Part shown: piece by piece, positions 10,331-22,040 of the stretch
Position numbering within the stretch: the stretch's first letter is position 1
Layout of the letters: each line of letters opens with the position of its first letter
Assembly: GCF_033807575.1 (NCBI RefSeq)
Contig: NC_084711.1
Coordinates: forward strand, 5,766,001-5,830,000
Source: Cydia pomonella
Taxonomy: Eukaryota; Arthropoda; Insecta; Lepidoptera; Tortricidae
DNA: 64,000 nucleotides
Direction of reading: 5' to 3'
Position numbers and translations under genes: made by a program
Notes under the pieces: generated by a model
What the model saw: the letters and a program-made list of their open reading frames with translations, nothing else
Database searches by the model: none
What the model was told of the DNA's origin: nothing

Positions 10331-11960
10331 CATATGATGATATGATCAATAAGGTGAATTAGAGGGAAGATCATGTTTTGGCTCGCATCGTCTTTTCCTT
10401 AGACGAGACGAACATTAAAAAAAGTTAAGTAGATGCATTAGAAGGGAAGTTTAGATTTTTCTACTTAACGAGAAAATGTTTCAGAAGAAAAGAAGTGCAG
10501 ATTAATGGAGTCGAAATCAAAAAAGGTATTAATTGAGCTTTGTAATAGTTACTAACTCCAAATAACTTAAGAAACTACCACACTTTAGCGGGTCCCCAAA
10601 TTCAACGGAATTATGAAAGTGTAGCCTCTGATCATCTCCGCATATTGTACTACAGCCATTCCATAATGCATGAGATTAATGCTTTATTTTTATGCGAAGG
10701 GTGTTAAAGGCTGATTTTGGCTGCCCTATATAAAAACCTACTAGGTAAGGTGGGTAAGTAATTATTGGAATTTCGTTTTTTATCTTATTTGTATCCATCT
10801 CGTAAGTACTCACCCGATTACAGAGACACCTGCTCCAAAATCGGCACAATTATTATGATTACTACAGATTTCTATGCCTCTAAACCTAGTAAGTAGCATG
10901 TTAACTTACCTTTTACCGTAGTAAAACTCAGGAAGTCACAAATTCCGTATAAAAAAACTAGTAGGGATCTGAGAAATGATAGGTTTTAGTGTAGTCATTT
11001 AGCCTTACTAGGTTTTTGAACTGGCAATCAAAGCGCGGGGGGCGCATTTTCAAAAGTGGGCTTCATTAGATACTGGGCCTTACATGGATCAGGCACATTA
11101 CAATGGTTAGTAATCTACTTCTTCACGTACATTTTTTATATAAAATTTAACACATTTTTGAGACTGACACAATCTGCGTTTTAAAAATTTTAAAAAGTTG
11201 ACGACTGATATGTCAGTATTTTTTAAGTTTTTGTATTTATTTTTGCATGCGAATAAATACATATATGATACAGATGTGATTTAACATATTGAATTTCTCT
11301 TAAAACTTAGTAGTATAATGCAGGTTAACATGATTTTGTTAATACAATAAACGTTTTTTTGTGAATATTTCCAAGACTTAAACCTAGTGAGCATTACTAG
11401 TTCGTCATTTAACGGGGTTTTAGTATAGGAATGCATACAAATTACTTCAATATGTATAGTCATTACATAGCTAAAAAATGGTTACAGTCCAATAACGTGT
11501 TTATTACAAATGTTTTCTAGGTAATATTTTAACAGATAAAATACTATAAAATTGTTCAGTACCTTTGCGGTTATTAAGCTATGTTTTGTTTATTACACAA
11601 TTCACAATTACGATACTATAAACACGTAAATTGACTTGGCCGTTATTTAGTTATTTTTTATATGTTATTCAATTCTAAAGAACGGTTAAGGTATACTTAA
11701 CGGTGTTTTAGGAGTAATATCGCACATATTTTAATAATTATTTGCAACACTAAAGCACAAAATTGTGATTTTCTAATTAATAATATAATATTTGAGGAAA
11801 TGGTTTTCAAACAAAGTAAGGATAAATTTAGTTTTAATTTTTGCACAAAAGAAATCCGCAAGAAATGTACACATTTTCTAGAGATATGGGTTTGAACGTT
11901 TTTTGCCCATATCTCAAAACTATAATTTGTAGGTTAGATAGGTTTTAGTGATAGGACGGC
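10331..11960. other. Unassigned DNA, possibly further LINE decay at its start
   Basis: 10331-10560 may hold upstream remnants of the same - strand LINE (loose matches to the pre-RT region), but too many stops and shifts remain to claim it. From 10560 on nothing is supportable. Confidence 0.35.

Positions 11961-11961
<1 letters not shown>

Positions 11962-11991
<30 letters not shown>
11962..11991. repeat. (AT)n microsatellite
   Basis: An uninterrupted run of about 15 AT units, followed by imperfect AT-rich sequence. Confidence 0.95.
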
Positions 11992-11994
<3 letters not shown>

Positions 11995-12039
11995 TTATAT
12001 ATGTATGTCTGTATTTGGAAAGGAATTCCAGGATGGATG

Positions 12040-12087
12040 ATACTTTTTGGAGCGATGTTTCATCCGCTACGACTGATGCTGACTGTA
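12040..12087. mobile_element. MITE terminus, TACAGTC family 1, truncated
   Basis: The segment ttcatccgctac...gatgctgactgta matches the right end of the complete elements at 20501-20724 and 61881-62085. The other end is missing. Confidence 0.75.
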
Positions 12088-12407
12088 CCTACCTCAAACA
12101 AAAACAATAACATGGTATATTTTATCAAGTTACCATTTTGAACATAGTAGACAAGTTGAAAAAGTGCAAAAATAGAATTAACAAGCCTACAATAAACGCA
12201 TGAAAGTTACAAATAGATGTAAAAGACGATAAACTTGTTTGTAGTAAAGAAAGAAGTTAAACTGGGAGCTAGAGGCAGGTGGCAATGGGCGCAGAACAAG
12301 TTGTTACAAGTTGCAATTATCGAGAAATAAACTAAAAAGTGTTATGTTTGATGAATCGAAAATTGAGAAAGGCTGATACTAATGCCATAGGTATGGTATG
12401 GTGAATA

Positions 12408-12599
12408 CAAGGTGTAACAGATATGCTCTTAAACGGATCCCTTTAAGGGCATATTTGGTATCTCTTAGGAATTGTGATTAGGAAAATGTATGTAGAAGAA
12501 TAAATTTTATGGCCAACCCTCCACGCAGAGGCCAAAAATTTTTTGCGTCGAAAAAAAATTTGGCCTTAACTGGATCCCCACTGTTTTTGTTACACCTTG
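12408..12599. mobile_element. 192-bp MITE with TA target duplication
   Basis: caaggtgtaac at the left end is matched by gttacaccttg at the right, and TA flanks both sides (12406-12407, 12600-12601). The internal sequence is non-coding and further inverted in part (ggccaaccct.../...aatttggcc). This fits a Tc1/mariner-type non-autonomous element. Confidence 0.75.
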
Positions 12600-12601
12600 T
12601 A

Positions 12602-13465
12602 TGTGTTTACATGGTGCTAACACGACTCAGGTTTTATTATTAATGTTGCTGTTAAATGGACTATAATAGCCTTTGCTTTCCTCGCACGTAGTTATTTATA
12701 ATTTTTTTATTATAAACGGAAATTGATATAATATAATATAGGTACCTACTAAATAATAAGCTATCATGGCTTCCCGGCATCAGCGTCGGCTATATTTATA
12801 TCAGTTAAAAAAAAATTAATTGTTGCATATCTGGATTTCAACAACATATAATCAACATATATATAATTATATTAGATATTAATAGTTCATATCATCAGTT
12901 CGTTGACATTTCAAAAGGCATTTAGCAATGTGTGCTTCAGCCTCAGAAAAGTACTTAATTCACTAAATATTGTAACAGACTTACCTTCTAATACTTATAG
13001 TATTATTAATCATTATTGGTGATGATATAAATTCATTAAACGCTTTCATGGCTTACTACTAATTCTTTAAAAAATATAATATGTATAATTACTTATTTTT
13101 TGCGCACAGCTCACACATTTTTATGTTTGCGCCGAATAGACATAAACGAATCTACTCTGCATATGCGGACTAATTACACCCCACATTACCCAGCAAAGAG
13201 AATTGAAAAACAATTGAGAGTTTAATGAAAACGTGGCAGAGATCGCCGATGCGAGACCGCGAGCAAGCAGCAATTACATGCGCATAAATTGAGGGTGGCG
13301 ATCCAACGTGTAAACTTCCAAGCAAACTTACTAGTGGGGGAAACTGGTAGTCCTGCAAGTATTTTCCTAAAGGGGTAATTAGAATAAAAGGTACTTGAAC
13401 ATTCAGTACTAGAATACCCGGTTGTGTGGGTATTTCAACTTAGCAATTTTATTAGACTCGGCATT
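12602..13465. other. Unassigned DNA with a candidate conserved patch
   Basis: No gene. 13170-13350 is less AT-biased and lacks repeat character, with homeodomain-like aatta sites and an octamer-like atgcgcataaat. It could be regulatory but nothing proves it. Confidence 0.3.
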
Positions 13466-13520
13466 TACCTACATACTTGTTATAACGTGACAGGTATGCT
13501 GACAAATGATAAAAAACCGA
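13466..13520. mobile_element. MITE fragment related to 35624-35726
   Basis: The core acatacttgttataacgtga followed by caggtatgctgacaaatgat matches the central part of the element at 35624-35726 with several changes. The terminal arms are lost. Confidence 0.6.
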
Positions 13521-16136
13521 CCATCTTAGCCTTACTGTGGTTATTGAGTATGTAATCACTATTGTACACTTATTATGTTGTCAAGATGACTTTGTAATGT
13601 CACAGACATTTTCAAAACTATTATTATTATATTATAGTATTAAGCGGCTTGCAATTGATAACTGCTTAAAATATACACTGAACCAATTTGCTCAGTGTTT
13701 AAATAATATCGAACTCAAGACGCAACCACACGTCTAATAAAATCAAGGAGGATCTCGTTATACGCAGGTATTCTCATATAATAACGTTAACCACTTTTGA
13801 ACATAAATACGAAACCAATGTGAGAATACATTGTGAAATTTATGAAGCATAAAATTTAAGGTTGCTCTCAAATATGTAGGTAAAATTAAAAGCAAAATGG
13901 TTCGCGAATGATGCGTGATAAAATTACGTGTTCCTTGTTAATCAGCCCTTAAAATATGTATTTTATATTATTTTAACAATTTTGCGGTTTTAAGGCCGGA
14001 GAAATTTGCAGAGCATGAAATACAAAGAAGCATCACTGTTTATCGTTACGAGTATTTGCATCGTCAGACAAAAGTACTCCAAAGCGATAGTTAACACATT
14101 AGTTCAGTAGTACATCACATCACACACAATACAACACAATAATTGGAAAATATTTACTACATATGTAAAAAAATACCAAAACTGGATCGGTAGAAATTAG
14201 TAGGTACCTGTATAACCTACAGCTCACGCAAGATATCGGAGGAATCGTTGAGAACCTCTCTTGGGGGTCTTGAAGTGACCATTAGTCGCACGTACCTAAT
14301 GTTTTTATTGCTGACTCGAATTTGCTGAACGGCCTAGCTTCGCTCACCCATGTGTCACTCGCTCGCTCCTTATATTGCATCTTTGACAATGATATACAAT
14401 AATCCAAGGAGGAATTTTTGCTTAAGGTGTCATATTCCAGCGGTTCCAGGGGCCGGCTGACCCTGACTCTGCGGGGTTGCGAAATGTATCGCAGCCATAA
14501 TTGTATGTTTTTTTGTTTCAAGATATATTTTATGACAACATATTTTCTATTTATAAGGCTACCTATGGGACAATAGTTGCCTGAAAATAAAGATTTTTCA
14601 TTTCAGTAATGGACACCGATACCTGCTCCAAATACTTTGACACCTATAAACCTTAAAAGACAAAATCTCCTTTGTGGCGTGGCACGGGTACCTCACTGCC
14701 AACACCACAATCGCACTAATTGGCCTTCTCCAACGTTCATGTTTATTTATTTTGGCCGGAGACAAAACGTGCCAGGCTGATAAACTACTACTTACTGCCC
14801 GTGGTTGGTAACGGAGTGCTTTTCCGGAACATTTTACTCGACTAATGGGATATATGTGTGTTTAGCCTGCGTGGATAAATCACTAAATCAGGATAAAAAA
14901 TAGTGAGGGTCGTAGTAATAGAATATTTATAGGAAAACAAAACAATCCTACACTGGAACTAGTCATAAGTAACTAATAACTACGATCGATTTTATCCAAT
15001 CAAAAATGTATCATAGATTCTTAGGTATATCACCATCTGTATATTTCTATTTTACTCATAACAATAGGTATATATATAGCTATTCGACCGTAATTTTTGA
15101 GTTTTGGGTCACGTAATTTCGCTTGCTCAATTTCTGCTGCATTCGGTTTCAAAATGAGTTGTTTGCCGATATAGGTACATATTTAGAATTCCTTCAGCTG
15201 AAATTACCCAGCTCACGACTTACAAAAATTACGCTTGTCTAGTCCTAATAGCGAAAAATCTTAGTGATTAATAATAATGGCTGCAGCACACGTTATAAAA
15301 GATGCTTGGTTCGATAGCGCCCTATTTCCTACTAACTGATTACATTGATAATACCATATCATGATGAACCATGACATGGTGTCAAACGGAGCGATAACTA
15401 TCATAATCCTGTCCAGACACCACAGATCACTTAACTCTAGATAAATTGTGTAGTTATGCGTGCTGAAAGAAGCGAAGATTTAGGAAGCGTTTCAACTTGG
15501 GCAAAAATTAAATTATTTTTTTTATCGTTTCAGTGTTTGTTTTTCATTTAAAATGGCAGAATTATCGATATATTTCTGGTTTTAAGCTAAAGTTTGCTAG
15601 GTCAACAGCTCACAAGCCACTAGTGGGACCACATGGGCTGTTATAATAAAACATGGTTGTGTTTACTACAAGAGAGCCTAAGTGTGCTTGAATGCAAGTC
15701 TTCACAATGCGTAGTCTTGGGGAGGTTGTTATCGCACATATAATATAGATTAAAGAGAACAGTGTCAATAAAGCTCAAATCTCAACGCAATAACACTGAT
15801 TTGTCACCTTATTGGTTACATCAGTTAAGTAAGCTCTCTTACAATCTTAATGGCCAATCAAAGTAGACTGACGTGATGAAAAGATTAACTAGTTAATAAA
15901 TAAGTATTATCGAGTTAGTGGATCTTTAGTTTAGCATAAAAGCGCGATTTAGCAACTGGGAAATAAATTATCTTGTAAATGGTGACATTTGAAGTACTTA
16001 ATTGGGTTTATCTGGATGTGCGTTTCAACATAGCCATTTATATGTACTTACTTGGCTATATTAATTGACAGTTTTTTGCGACCTGATATTGCGTTGGGAT
16101 TTTAAATGTAATTAAGGAGTAAGTATTTATTTAGAA
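13521..16136. other. Long unassigned AT-rich stretch
   Basis: No gene or convincing repeat. A short Met frame follows a splice-acceptor-like tttcatttcag at about 14600, but it is only 15 codons and has no other support. 14282-14521 carries a 79-codon - strand frame without recognisable content. Confidence 0.4.
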
Positions 16137-16300
16137 TTATAACAATATACATAATGGATATATCGGAGGATTACTATAACTAGATTAAATCTAAAATAGG
16201 CCCTTGAGGCATTGTACCAAGGATGCTGGCAGCATTTCCTCGTTATATCGCAATACTGATACGTTGTCTGAAGAAGCCGCCAGCTCTTTCTCTTTTCTCA
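16137..16300 (+). mobile_element. Dispersed repeat, family R1 copy 1
   Basis: The segment with ataatggatatat, ttactataactag, ggcccttgaggcattgtac and ccaaggatgctggcagcatt recurs inverted at 45905-46197 and, truncated, at 44745-44838. It continues to aatactgatacgttgt, also shared with the 46-kb copy. Element class unknown. Confidence 0.75.
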
Positions 16301-16379
16301 CATTTTCCTTCATAAATCAACTCTTTCAAATTATACCCTACATGCCCTAGTCACGAGACTTTGAAATCATATTAGGCAT

Positions 16380-16566
16380 TTTTCATAGTCAATAAAAATA
16401 TATACTTTCAATGGGGGTACGTCTGGGTTAGCGTTGTCCATAACTATTCCAAATTTGAAAACGATAGGTTTAGTAGTTATCGAGATATTTAGCGATGGGA
16501 CAGACAGACAGACAGAGTCACTCCAATAAGGGTTCCTTTTGTACATTTTTGGTACGGAACCCTAAA
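16380..16566 (+). mobile_element. gggttccgt-type dispersed repeat with GACA microsatellite
   Basis: It ends in agggttcc...ggaaccctaa, next to a short (GACA)n run at about 16499-16516. The same arrangement is seen at 21958-22040, 40678-41517 and 51896-52132. This kind of block is very common in Lepidopteran genomes; its transposition class is not known to me. Confidence 0.7.
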
Positions 16567-17040
16567 TATGGTACCTTTTAACGTCACATTAATGTGCCCT
16601 CGATTTATGTTTATTAAAAGAGCTTTGAACCTTTTACGTACTTTGTCTCACAAATTAGATAGGTATCAAATTAAGTAAAAAGCTTTAATAATATTATCTT
16701 CAACACACCTCGGTCGATATTGAACTTAGTATGACAGGCACGTAAGCCTGAACGAAATGGGACGGGGAAGCCTTATTTTTCCGAGATTTATTTGCCCACA
16801 AGTCTAGGCCACAAATCGAGGTTTTACTGTTAAATAATCGTATCTTAATTAATTCAGTCCTTGGAACGTGGACCTTTTTCCGTTTGCGTTTAGGTTCAGT
16901 TTTGAACAAACATTTTACCATGAAGATACTTTGAGCAATTTAGTCGTATAAATGTTTGTACACACAGGTAATAAATAATTCTACTCTGGACATGTTTTAT
17001 TAATACTATGTCCGCGGATTGGTTGTCGGCTTATGACTAG
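16567..17040. other. Unassigned DNA
   Basis: A 73-codon - strand frame (16700-16921) begins with a true ATG and has a lysine/arginine-rich patch, but shows no domain and no splice or promoter context. Confidence 0.35.
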
Positions 17041-17303
17041 CGGCCCGATTCAACCTTTAAGATATGTCAAATAATAGGTCTAGGTACGATATGGATCGGA
17101 TATGTCATTATCAAAAGTGACGTTTCTTCAAACATAAACGTCAGTTATAGCAAAATGTTTGTTTAGCTTTAACATTATGCAATTCACTCGTGGTAATTTG
17201 TAGAGTAAATTATCAAACGTAATATTTTTATCATCATAAACTTTACTATATTTTGACAATTCGTTTTCTTCTATTGCATTTTACCGGACTAGACCTAGAC
17301 AAA
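17041..17303. mobile_element. MITE with CGGCCCGATTC end, partial
   Basis: It starts with CGGCCCGATTC like the element at 47576-47833. Internally aataggtctaggtacgata is inverted at taccggactagacctag. The right terminal repeat is not found, so the copy is probably truncated. Confidence 0.6.
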
Positions 17304-17346
17304 AAGAAAGGGTTCTCAAATATTAGTAGTCTAAATATCACACGAG

Positions 17347-17402
17347 GCAACGTATATGCAGTTATGCAACGTATATGCAGTGATGCAACGTATACGCATT
17401 AT
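17347..17402. repeat. 19-bp tandem repeat, three units
   Basis: Three consecutive units of gcaacgtatatgcagttat with minor changes (17347, 17366 and 17385). No coding frame explains it. Confidence 0.9.
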
Positions 17403-18469
17403 GTTTTTGTAATGTAAATATTAAATTAGAATTTGTTTATTGCACTCATATTTTTTATATTAGGTATTTTCATGTCATGCATATCCTGTCATAATTATTG
17501 TAAACTGGGAGTAGGTATAGTTACCATAAAATCTAAGTGTATGATTTACCTCTCCACTCAGCACATGAAATACATACGGGAAACGTATTTAAGACATTTA
17601 TTTGAACCGTTTTGGTACTTTCATACCTATAACAGGAAAGTGGTAACACGGAACGAAGATACATTATTTTTTCCGATTCACTGACCGATTCACCGATTTA
17701 GCGACTTTATCCTTATTAACTAAGGTATTATTTCCTAGACATAAATTACGAATTCATTGATATTTCAGTCTAATATACGAAAACATAGTCTAACGTTCGT
17801 AAAGTCGACTAACATTGGCCCTGGAGACTGATTTTGGCCTTTGATATTAATTCGATGTAGGTACTAATAATAATATTGCACTAATTTCACAACCTTCTAG
17901 AAAAATCATAGGTAATCCTTTCAACAGTTTATAATGCATTTAAATCTTTTATTATCTATTTCTAATTAAATTATAAGATAATTCTTAATATTTCTGTGAG
18001 AATAGCCTTAAAAATGCTAAGAAAATCTGTCATATTTGTTTACATTATTTGCAATTTCTATTAAACTCCACGTTTTGTACGCTTGGCCCTTGTATGTGTT
18101 TTTATGTTCTTGATTAGTAGAGATACCTATAAAAGATAATTATTATAATAATTATTACATTCACTCATTGTTTCTAAGTACAAGTTTCAAAACACCGTTC
18201 ACCAATTACAAATCTTTGATGTTATCGGCATCAAGCGTTATTCTCAAATGTCCGTAAGAGCATAAACGTTATATCGATATTGAAATTACTTCGAGTACAC
18301 GATGGCACGTTATATGTATGTTATCAGTGGTGGCGCTAAAGTTATTCATGGTTCCACATAGCCGTAATAACATGCGGTCTTCACATTATATGATGTTTGA
18401 CGATCTTTTTGTGAAATTCTTATTATTAAGTTTACCATATCTATAATAGTTCAATGTTTTTTTTAGAAC
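17403..18469. other. Unassigned AT-rich DNA
   Basis: An 83-codon + strand frame at 17433-17684 has hydrophobic, cysteine-containing translation but begins with a non-ATG codon and is not supported. Nothing else is seen. Confidence 0.4.
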
Positions 18470-18598
18470 AATAATAACTGCATCAATAAATTGCTCTGAT
18501 ATTTAGATTAAGATGATATTTGTAAAATTTGACGATTTAAAAGTGCTTGTTGCTAGGCCTATTTGAATAAAGCATATTTTGACTTTGACTTTGACTTT
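18470..18598 (+). mobile_element. LINE 3' end with (TTTGAC)n tail
   Basis: It carries aagtgcttgttgctaggcct, then tgaataaagcatattttga (AATAAA signal), and a tail of three to four TTTGAC units. The body matches the copy immediately downstream (18625-18757). This 3' end is typical of Lepidopteran non-LTR elements whose tails are microsatellites rather than poly(A). Confidence 0.8.
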
Positions 18599-18624
18599 AT
18601 ATTCATTAGTATTATATATGTAAT

Positions 18625-18757
18625 AATATTTACAACATCAATAAATTGCTCTGATAATTAGATTACGATAATTATATGTAATACTATCTTACTATTCATA
18701 AGTGCTTGTTGCTAGGCCTACGTGAATAAAGTATATTTGAATTGAATTGAATTGAAT
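18625..18757 (+). mobile_element. LINE 3' end with (GAATT)n tail
   Basis: A second copy of the same 3' end in tandem orientation. It shares catcaataaattgctctgat and gtgcttgttgctaggcct with its neighbour but ends in four GAATT-type units, so it is an independent insertion or a diverged tail. Confidence 0.8.
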
Positions 18758-19699
18758 GCGGATTCGCACGCTGCCCCGGTGTGCAAGCGTAACAAAAGTG
18801 ATTACCTCGAAGACCACAAATTCGGTAAGGTTGCCATAGCTCTCGAGAATGCACTGTGTTGACAGCGAAAGACTAGCAATTATCCCTTACTCTGTCAATA
18901 GAGTGAAAACTCGTACACGAATAAATATAAGAATCTGCAACTTGAACGCGTTGCTATCATCATAAGCTTCGATGTCCGAATACTGCCAGGCATTCATTAC
19001 AATGCAATCATTGTGAGCTATCATCGCTCTTACAAGAGTGCCCAGTCACAGCGAACTAAACTAAACTAAATATTCATGGTAAATTGTATTATACTGGCAT
19101 AAAATTTTAGTTTCCGAATACGGCTTTATGTGGCTATTCGCTCTATTGAATTCTAATCAAGCGCATGATATGCGAAACTTTTGACGAGCGTTTGATATAT
19201 TGAGGTCGAAACCACCGTTCAAACGAAACTATCTTAAACTTTGGAAATTCAGTACAGCGAAATATTGAAATTAAGATTCGAGTTAATGGATAAAATATTT
19301 GTAAAAATAAACGTTAAAATTATCCCTACAAAATAATTCAGCAATGCTAGACTCAATGGGCGGACAAATTACAGGAGTTCCAGAGGTTTCTTTTTGATAA
19401 TTATTGTCCATTAAAGCGAATTTAAAAAAGTTGTGGCTCTCGGACGGTACTTAATTAAAAAGATGAGTGCGGTTAGGTAGTTTTGATGTATATATGTATT
19501 ATATAGTACAGAATGTATTATATATATTATAACTATATATGACTATTTACATATTTGTTTTATTTCATATCCCATTTATATATTGTAGGTTATAGGACTT
19601 ATAGGTTTACCATCTTTTAGGAAATTAAATATTTTCTTTTATGCCGTTTAATACAGTTTTGATTACTTTTGATGTCTACCGTTCTCCAAATCTTCCTCA
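18758..19699. other. Unassigned DNA
   Basis: No gene. 18758-18960 is less AT-rich than its surroundings, and 19490-19560 is nearly pure A/T. Confidence 0.4.
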
Positions 19700-19826
19700 A
19701 TTGCTCAAAGGTTAACTGGAAGAGATCCCTGAAAGGGATAATTTCGCCTTTGTACAAATGATGTATGTTCTTTCCTGTTTAATGTTTCTTTCTCTACAAT
19801 AAAGTGTTTTACTACTACTACTACCA
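19700..19826 (+). mobile_element. LINE 3' end with (ACT)n tail
   Basis: It contains aactggaagagatccctgaa and agggataatttcgcctttgt, then caataaagtgtttt and an ACT trinucleotide tail. The consensus 'ggaagagatcgc...gcgataagaccgcc' followed by AATAAA is shared with the - strand copies at 31610-31772 and 54296-54480. Confidence 0.7.
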
Positions 19827-19857
19827 TTACAATGAAGAGAAATGCCCTAAAATGGCC

Positions 19858-20078
19858 GGTATTTAGAGTACTATATAGTGCTACTTTACTAGTGCGGTAA
19901 TTAGCACTTTACGTGTCTATGACAAAAATTTCAAAGGCAATATATAAGGGTTGTACGATAAACGTGCGAATAGATAATTCGCAACTCGTGTCGATTTAAA
20001 ACACTCCCATCGGTCGTGTTTTAATTTATCGTCACTCGTTGCGTATTTCCTAATTTTCACACTTGTATGCTGTGTATG
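19858..20078 (-). mobile_element. Dispersed repeat, family R2 copy 1
   Basis: In reverse orientation it matches 33086-33320: gtgcgaatagataattcgca, actcgtgtcgatttaaaaca and tcggtcgtgttttaatttat are shared. The structure is partly self-complementary, with 'gatacaagtgcga' and 'tcgcac..gtatcgt' at opposite ends. Confidence 0.75.
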
Positions 20079-20262
20079 CATGTTGCATACACATTGCAAT
20101 ATTTGAATAGTTTTTGGACTAAGTTGCCACTCTAAACGTAGCCACAGAATAAGTAATAGTGCTATCGTACAGAAAAGAAACTTCCTACGAAACCGAAGTT
20201 TGATAGCGATTCAGTGACCAATCATGCTGTCCCTTTGTAAGACACTATCCCTATCGGTTATT

Positions 20263-20336
20263 TAGGGTTGTCCAAATTAAAGTCATTATCTTATCTGTTT
20301 GTGCACGCAAAGGGATGTCAAGTTGTGCCAACCCTA
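20263..20336. mobile_element. Short TIR element, tentative
   Basis: agggttgtccaa at the left and ttgtgccaaccct at the right form imperfect inverted ends flanked by TA. Confidence 0.35.
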
Positions 20337-20500
20337 ATAGTTGCTCGGAGAAATGCTCAGCCGAACGGAGTCGAGAATCCCGATTGCTAGTTTCTCCCCC
20401 CTGACGTAGCCCCATTTGTTCCGATAACCTCAAGCTGTTTTAATTTAAGCAAAAGTCCATGAGCACCGTCGCTTTTAATTAAATAGTAACTAATGAATGG

Positions 20501-20724
20501 TACAGCCAGCATCAAAAGTAGCGGATCAAACAACGCTTCATAAGTATCTACCATTCTGTAACAGCTTAACAAAAAGTGATGGCTTGAATATAGAACAACT
20601 AAGACTGTAGAAGATATACTTTTGAGCGCGAATTTTAGAAATTTATCTATATTTGTAAAAGTTATCCGGAATATCAGATACTTTTGGTGCGTTGTTTCAT
20701 CCGCTACTTTTGATGCTGACTGTA
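20501..20724. mobile_element. MITE, TACAGTC family 1, complete
   Basis: The ends are tacagccagcatcaaaagta...gcgga and the inverse tccgc...tacttttgatgctgactgta. The inner sequence (aagtatctaccattctgtaa, aaaaagtgatggcttgaa) is shared in inverted orientation with 61881-62085. It is 224 bp and non-coding, with TA at each terminus. A half element lies at 12040-12087. Confidence 0.9.
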
Positions 20725-21444
20725 CCTATTAATAATAATAATGGTACCTACGACCCGCAAATTCCTATTACTAGTTTTTCGTGCTACAAAGAAAATGTTT
20801 TAATCAGCTAACAATGCTGGCACCTGTTTTTTTTATGTTAATATCCATAAAGAAATGTAGATTTCTAACATCACAAAGAAGCTTCCCACGTTATGCAAGC
20901 GTGACTATCCGTGATACATCGCGAATGCATTATTGTTTGTAGAAAATGAAAAAGCCTGTTATTTGCGAGCGGTTTCTTCAATTACACCAGAACAGTTCGC
21001 TAGAAATTGTATTTTTTTAATACTGTTCTCTTTATTTGTTATCAAAAAATTACGTATTTATAAACTCGAGTAGAGGGTAAGTTTGTCATGTAAAATTTAA
21101 TTTACGCTGGCATACAGGTTGAACATACATATTTAATACATCCAGGCCATATTCATTATACATTCAATACATTTACGTAGTTACTTCAGGTTGCAGTTGG
21201 TAAGTTCATTTTTGTTAAGCACTTATTTTGAATATTTTGTCAGAATCTTGCATAGAGTGCCCCAAAAGTCTTTACCGTATACGAAGCCATATATGGCAGA
21301 TACGATATTCAACTCTATCGACAGCTATTATTTAGCAAATATGTTTTATTACATGCAGTAAGGGGTAAATATGACAATATAAAAAAATACACGGTACCTA
21401 CTAAAGACTTTAGAGTCAAATCAAGACAAATCTGCAACAATTTT
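20725..21444. other. Unassigned AT-rich DNA
   Basis: Nothing supportable. Confidence 0.45.
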
Positions 21445-21515
21445 GGTAGCACACGCAGCCCAAGTGTTATTTTAAACGTCAAACTTCTATGACATTATGA
21501 CGTATTTATTGCGGC
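21445..21515. mobile_element. Internal fragment of the 6458-6602 MITE family
   Basis: cccaagtgttattttaaacg followed by tcaaacttctatgacattatgacgt matches the middle of that element. The terminal arms are missing. Confidence 0.6.
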
Positions 21516-21560
21516 CTACTGTATGATAGAAAAATACTAAACACATACTTATTTAAATAA

Positions 21561-21592
21561 GTGTTCCGTGAACCAAGTTTTGTACGGAACAC
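21561..21592. repeat. gtgttccgt palindrome, copy 1
   Basis: gtgttccgtgaaccaagttt leads into tgtacggaacac, giving a short inverted repeat. The same sequence occurs inverted at 48555-48586. Confidence 0.7.
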
Positions 21593-21630
21593 TAAAAATT
21601 ATAATTCAAAAAGTAAGGTACGGGTAACTG

Positions 21631-21726
21631 TAACATTGGCGCCTGTTTACACATTGATTAATATTTAGTGACAAATGTATGAACTCACAATAAACACTAA
21701 TCAATGTGTAAACAGGCCCAACATTA
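21631..21726. mobile_element. Palindromic MITE
   Basis: gcctgtttacacattgatta (21641-21660) is exactly inverted at taatcaatgtgtaaacaggc, and the outer ends taacattgg and ccaacatta pair loosely. It is 96 bp and non-coding. Confidence 0.75.
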
Positions 21727-21747
21727 AGGCCAGCTACACTTATCCGA

Positions 21748-21798
21748 ATCCCACACTTACCCGTATCCCACACTTACCCATGTTGACCTAAGGTCAAC
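21748..21798. repeat. Direct repeat pair followed by palindrome
   Basis: atcccacacttaccc occurs at 21748 and 21765 (17-bp period). The palindrome GTTGACCTAAGGTCAAC (21782-21798) follows, containing two everted AGGTCA half-sites with a 1-bp spacer. Confidence 0.7.
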
Positions 21799-21828
21799 CT
21801 AACATGTGGGGGAAGGGTTCTTAAGATA

Positions 21829-21942
21829 CATCCACACCGCAGTTAAGTTTGTCGAACAACACGGACGGTAACAATAGGTAGCCTACCTAGTTACTTACTG
21901 TTGCACGGTGTTGCCCCACAAAAGTTAACTGCCGCGTGGATG
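21829..21942. mobile_element. Palindromic MITE
   Basis: catccacaccgcagttaagt and gttgccccacaaaagttaac-tgccgcgtggatg are imperfect inverted ends, with gaacaacac and cggtgttgcc pairing further in. It lies directly after the 21748-21798 repeats. Confidence 0.6.
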
Positions 21943-21957
21943 CACCTTTATCTACTA

Positions 21958-22040
21958 TTTTTAGGGTTCCGTAGCCAAATGGCAAAAAACGGAACCCTTA
22001 TAGATTTGTCATGTCCGTCTGTCTGTCCGATTATTTCTAT
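21958..22040 (-). mobile_element. gggttccgt-type repeat end
   Basis: agggttccgtagccaaatgg is followed by the inverted cggaaccctta and then gtctgtctgtccg, the reverse of the GACA-linked end at 41307-41411. Confidence 0.75.

Noticed and set aside
14590..14660. Acceptor-like tttcatttcag followed by a 15-codon ATG frame
   Set aside because: Too short, and such acceptors occur often by chance in T-rich DNA.
16700..16921. 73-codon ATG frame on the - strand with a Lys/Arg-rich patch
   Set aside because: A nuclear-localisation-like patch alone is not evidence of a gene; nothing else supports it.
17347..17402. CRISPR-like array
   Set aside because: Three abutting 19-bp units without spacers: an ordinary tandem repeat in eukaryotic DNA.
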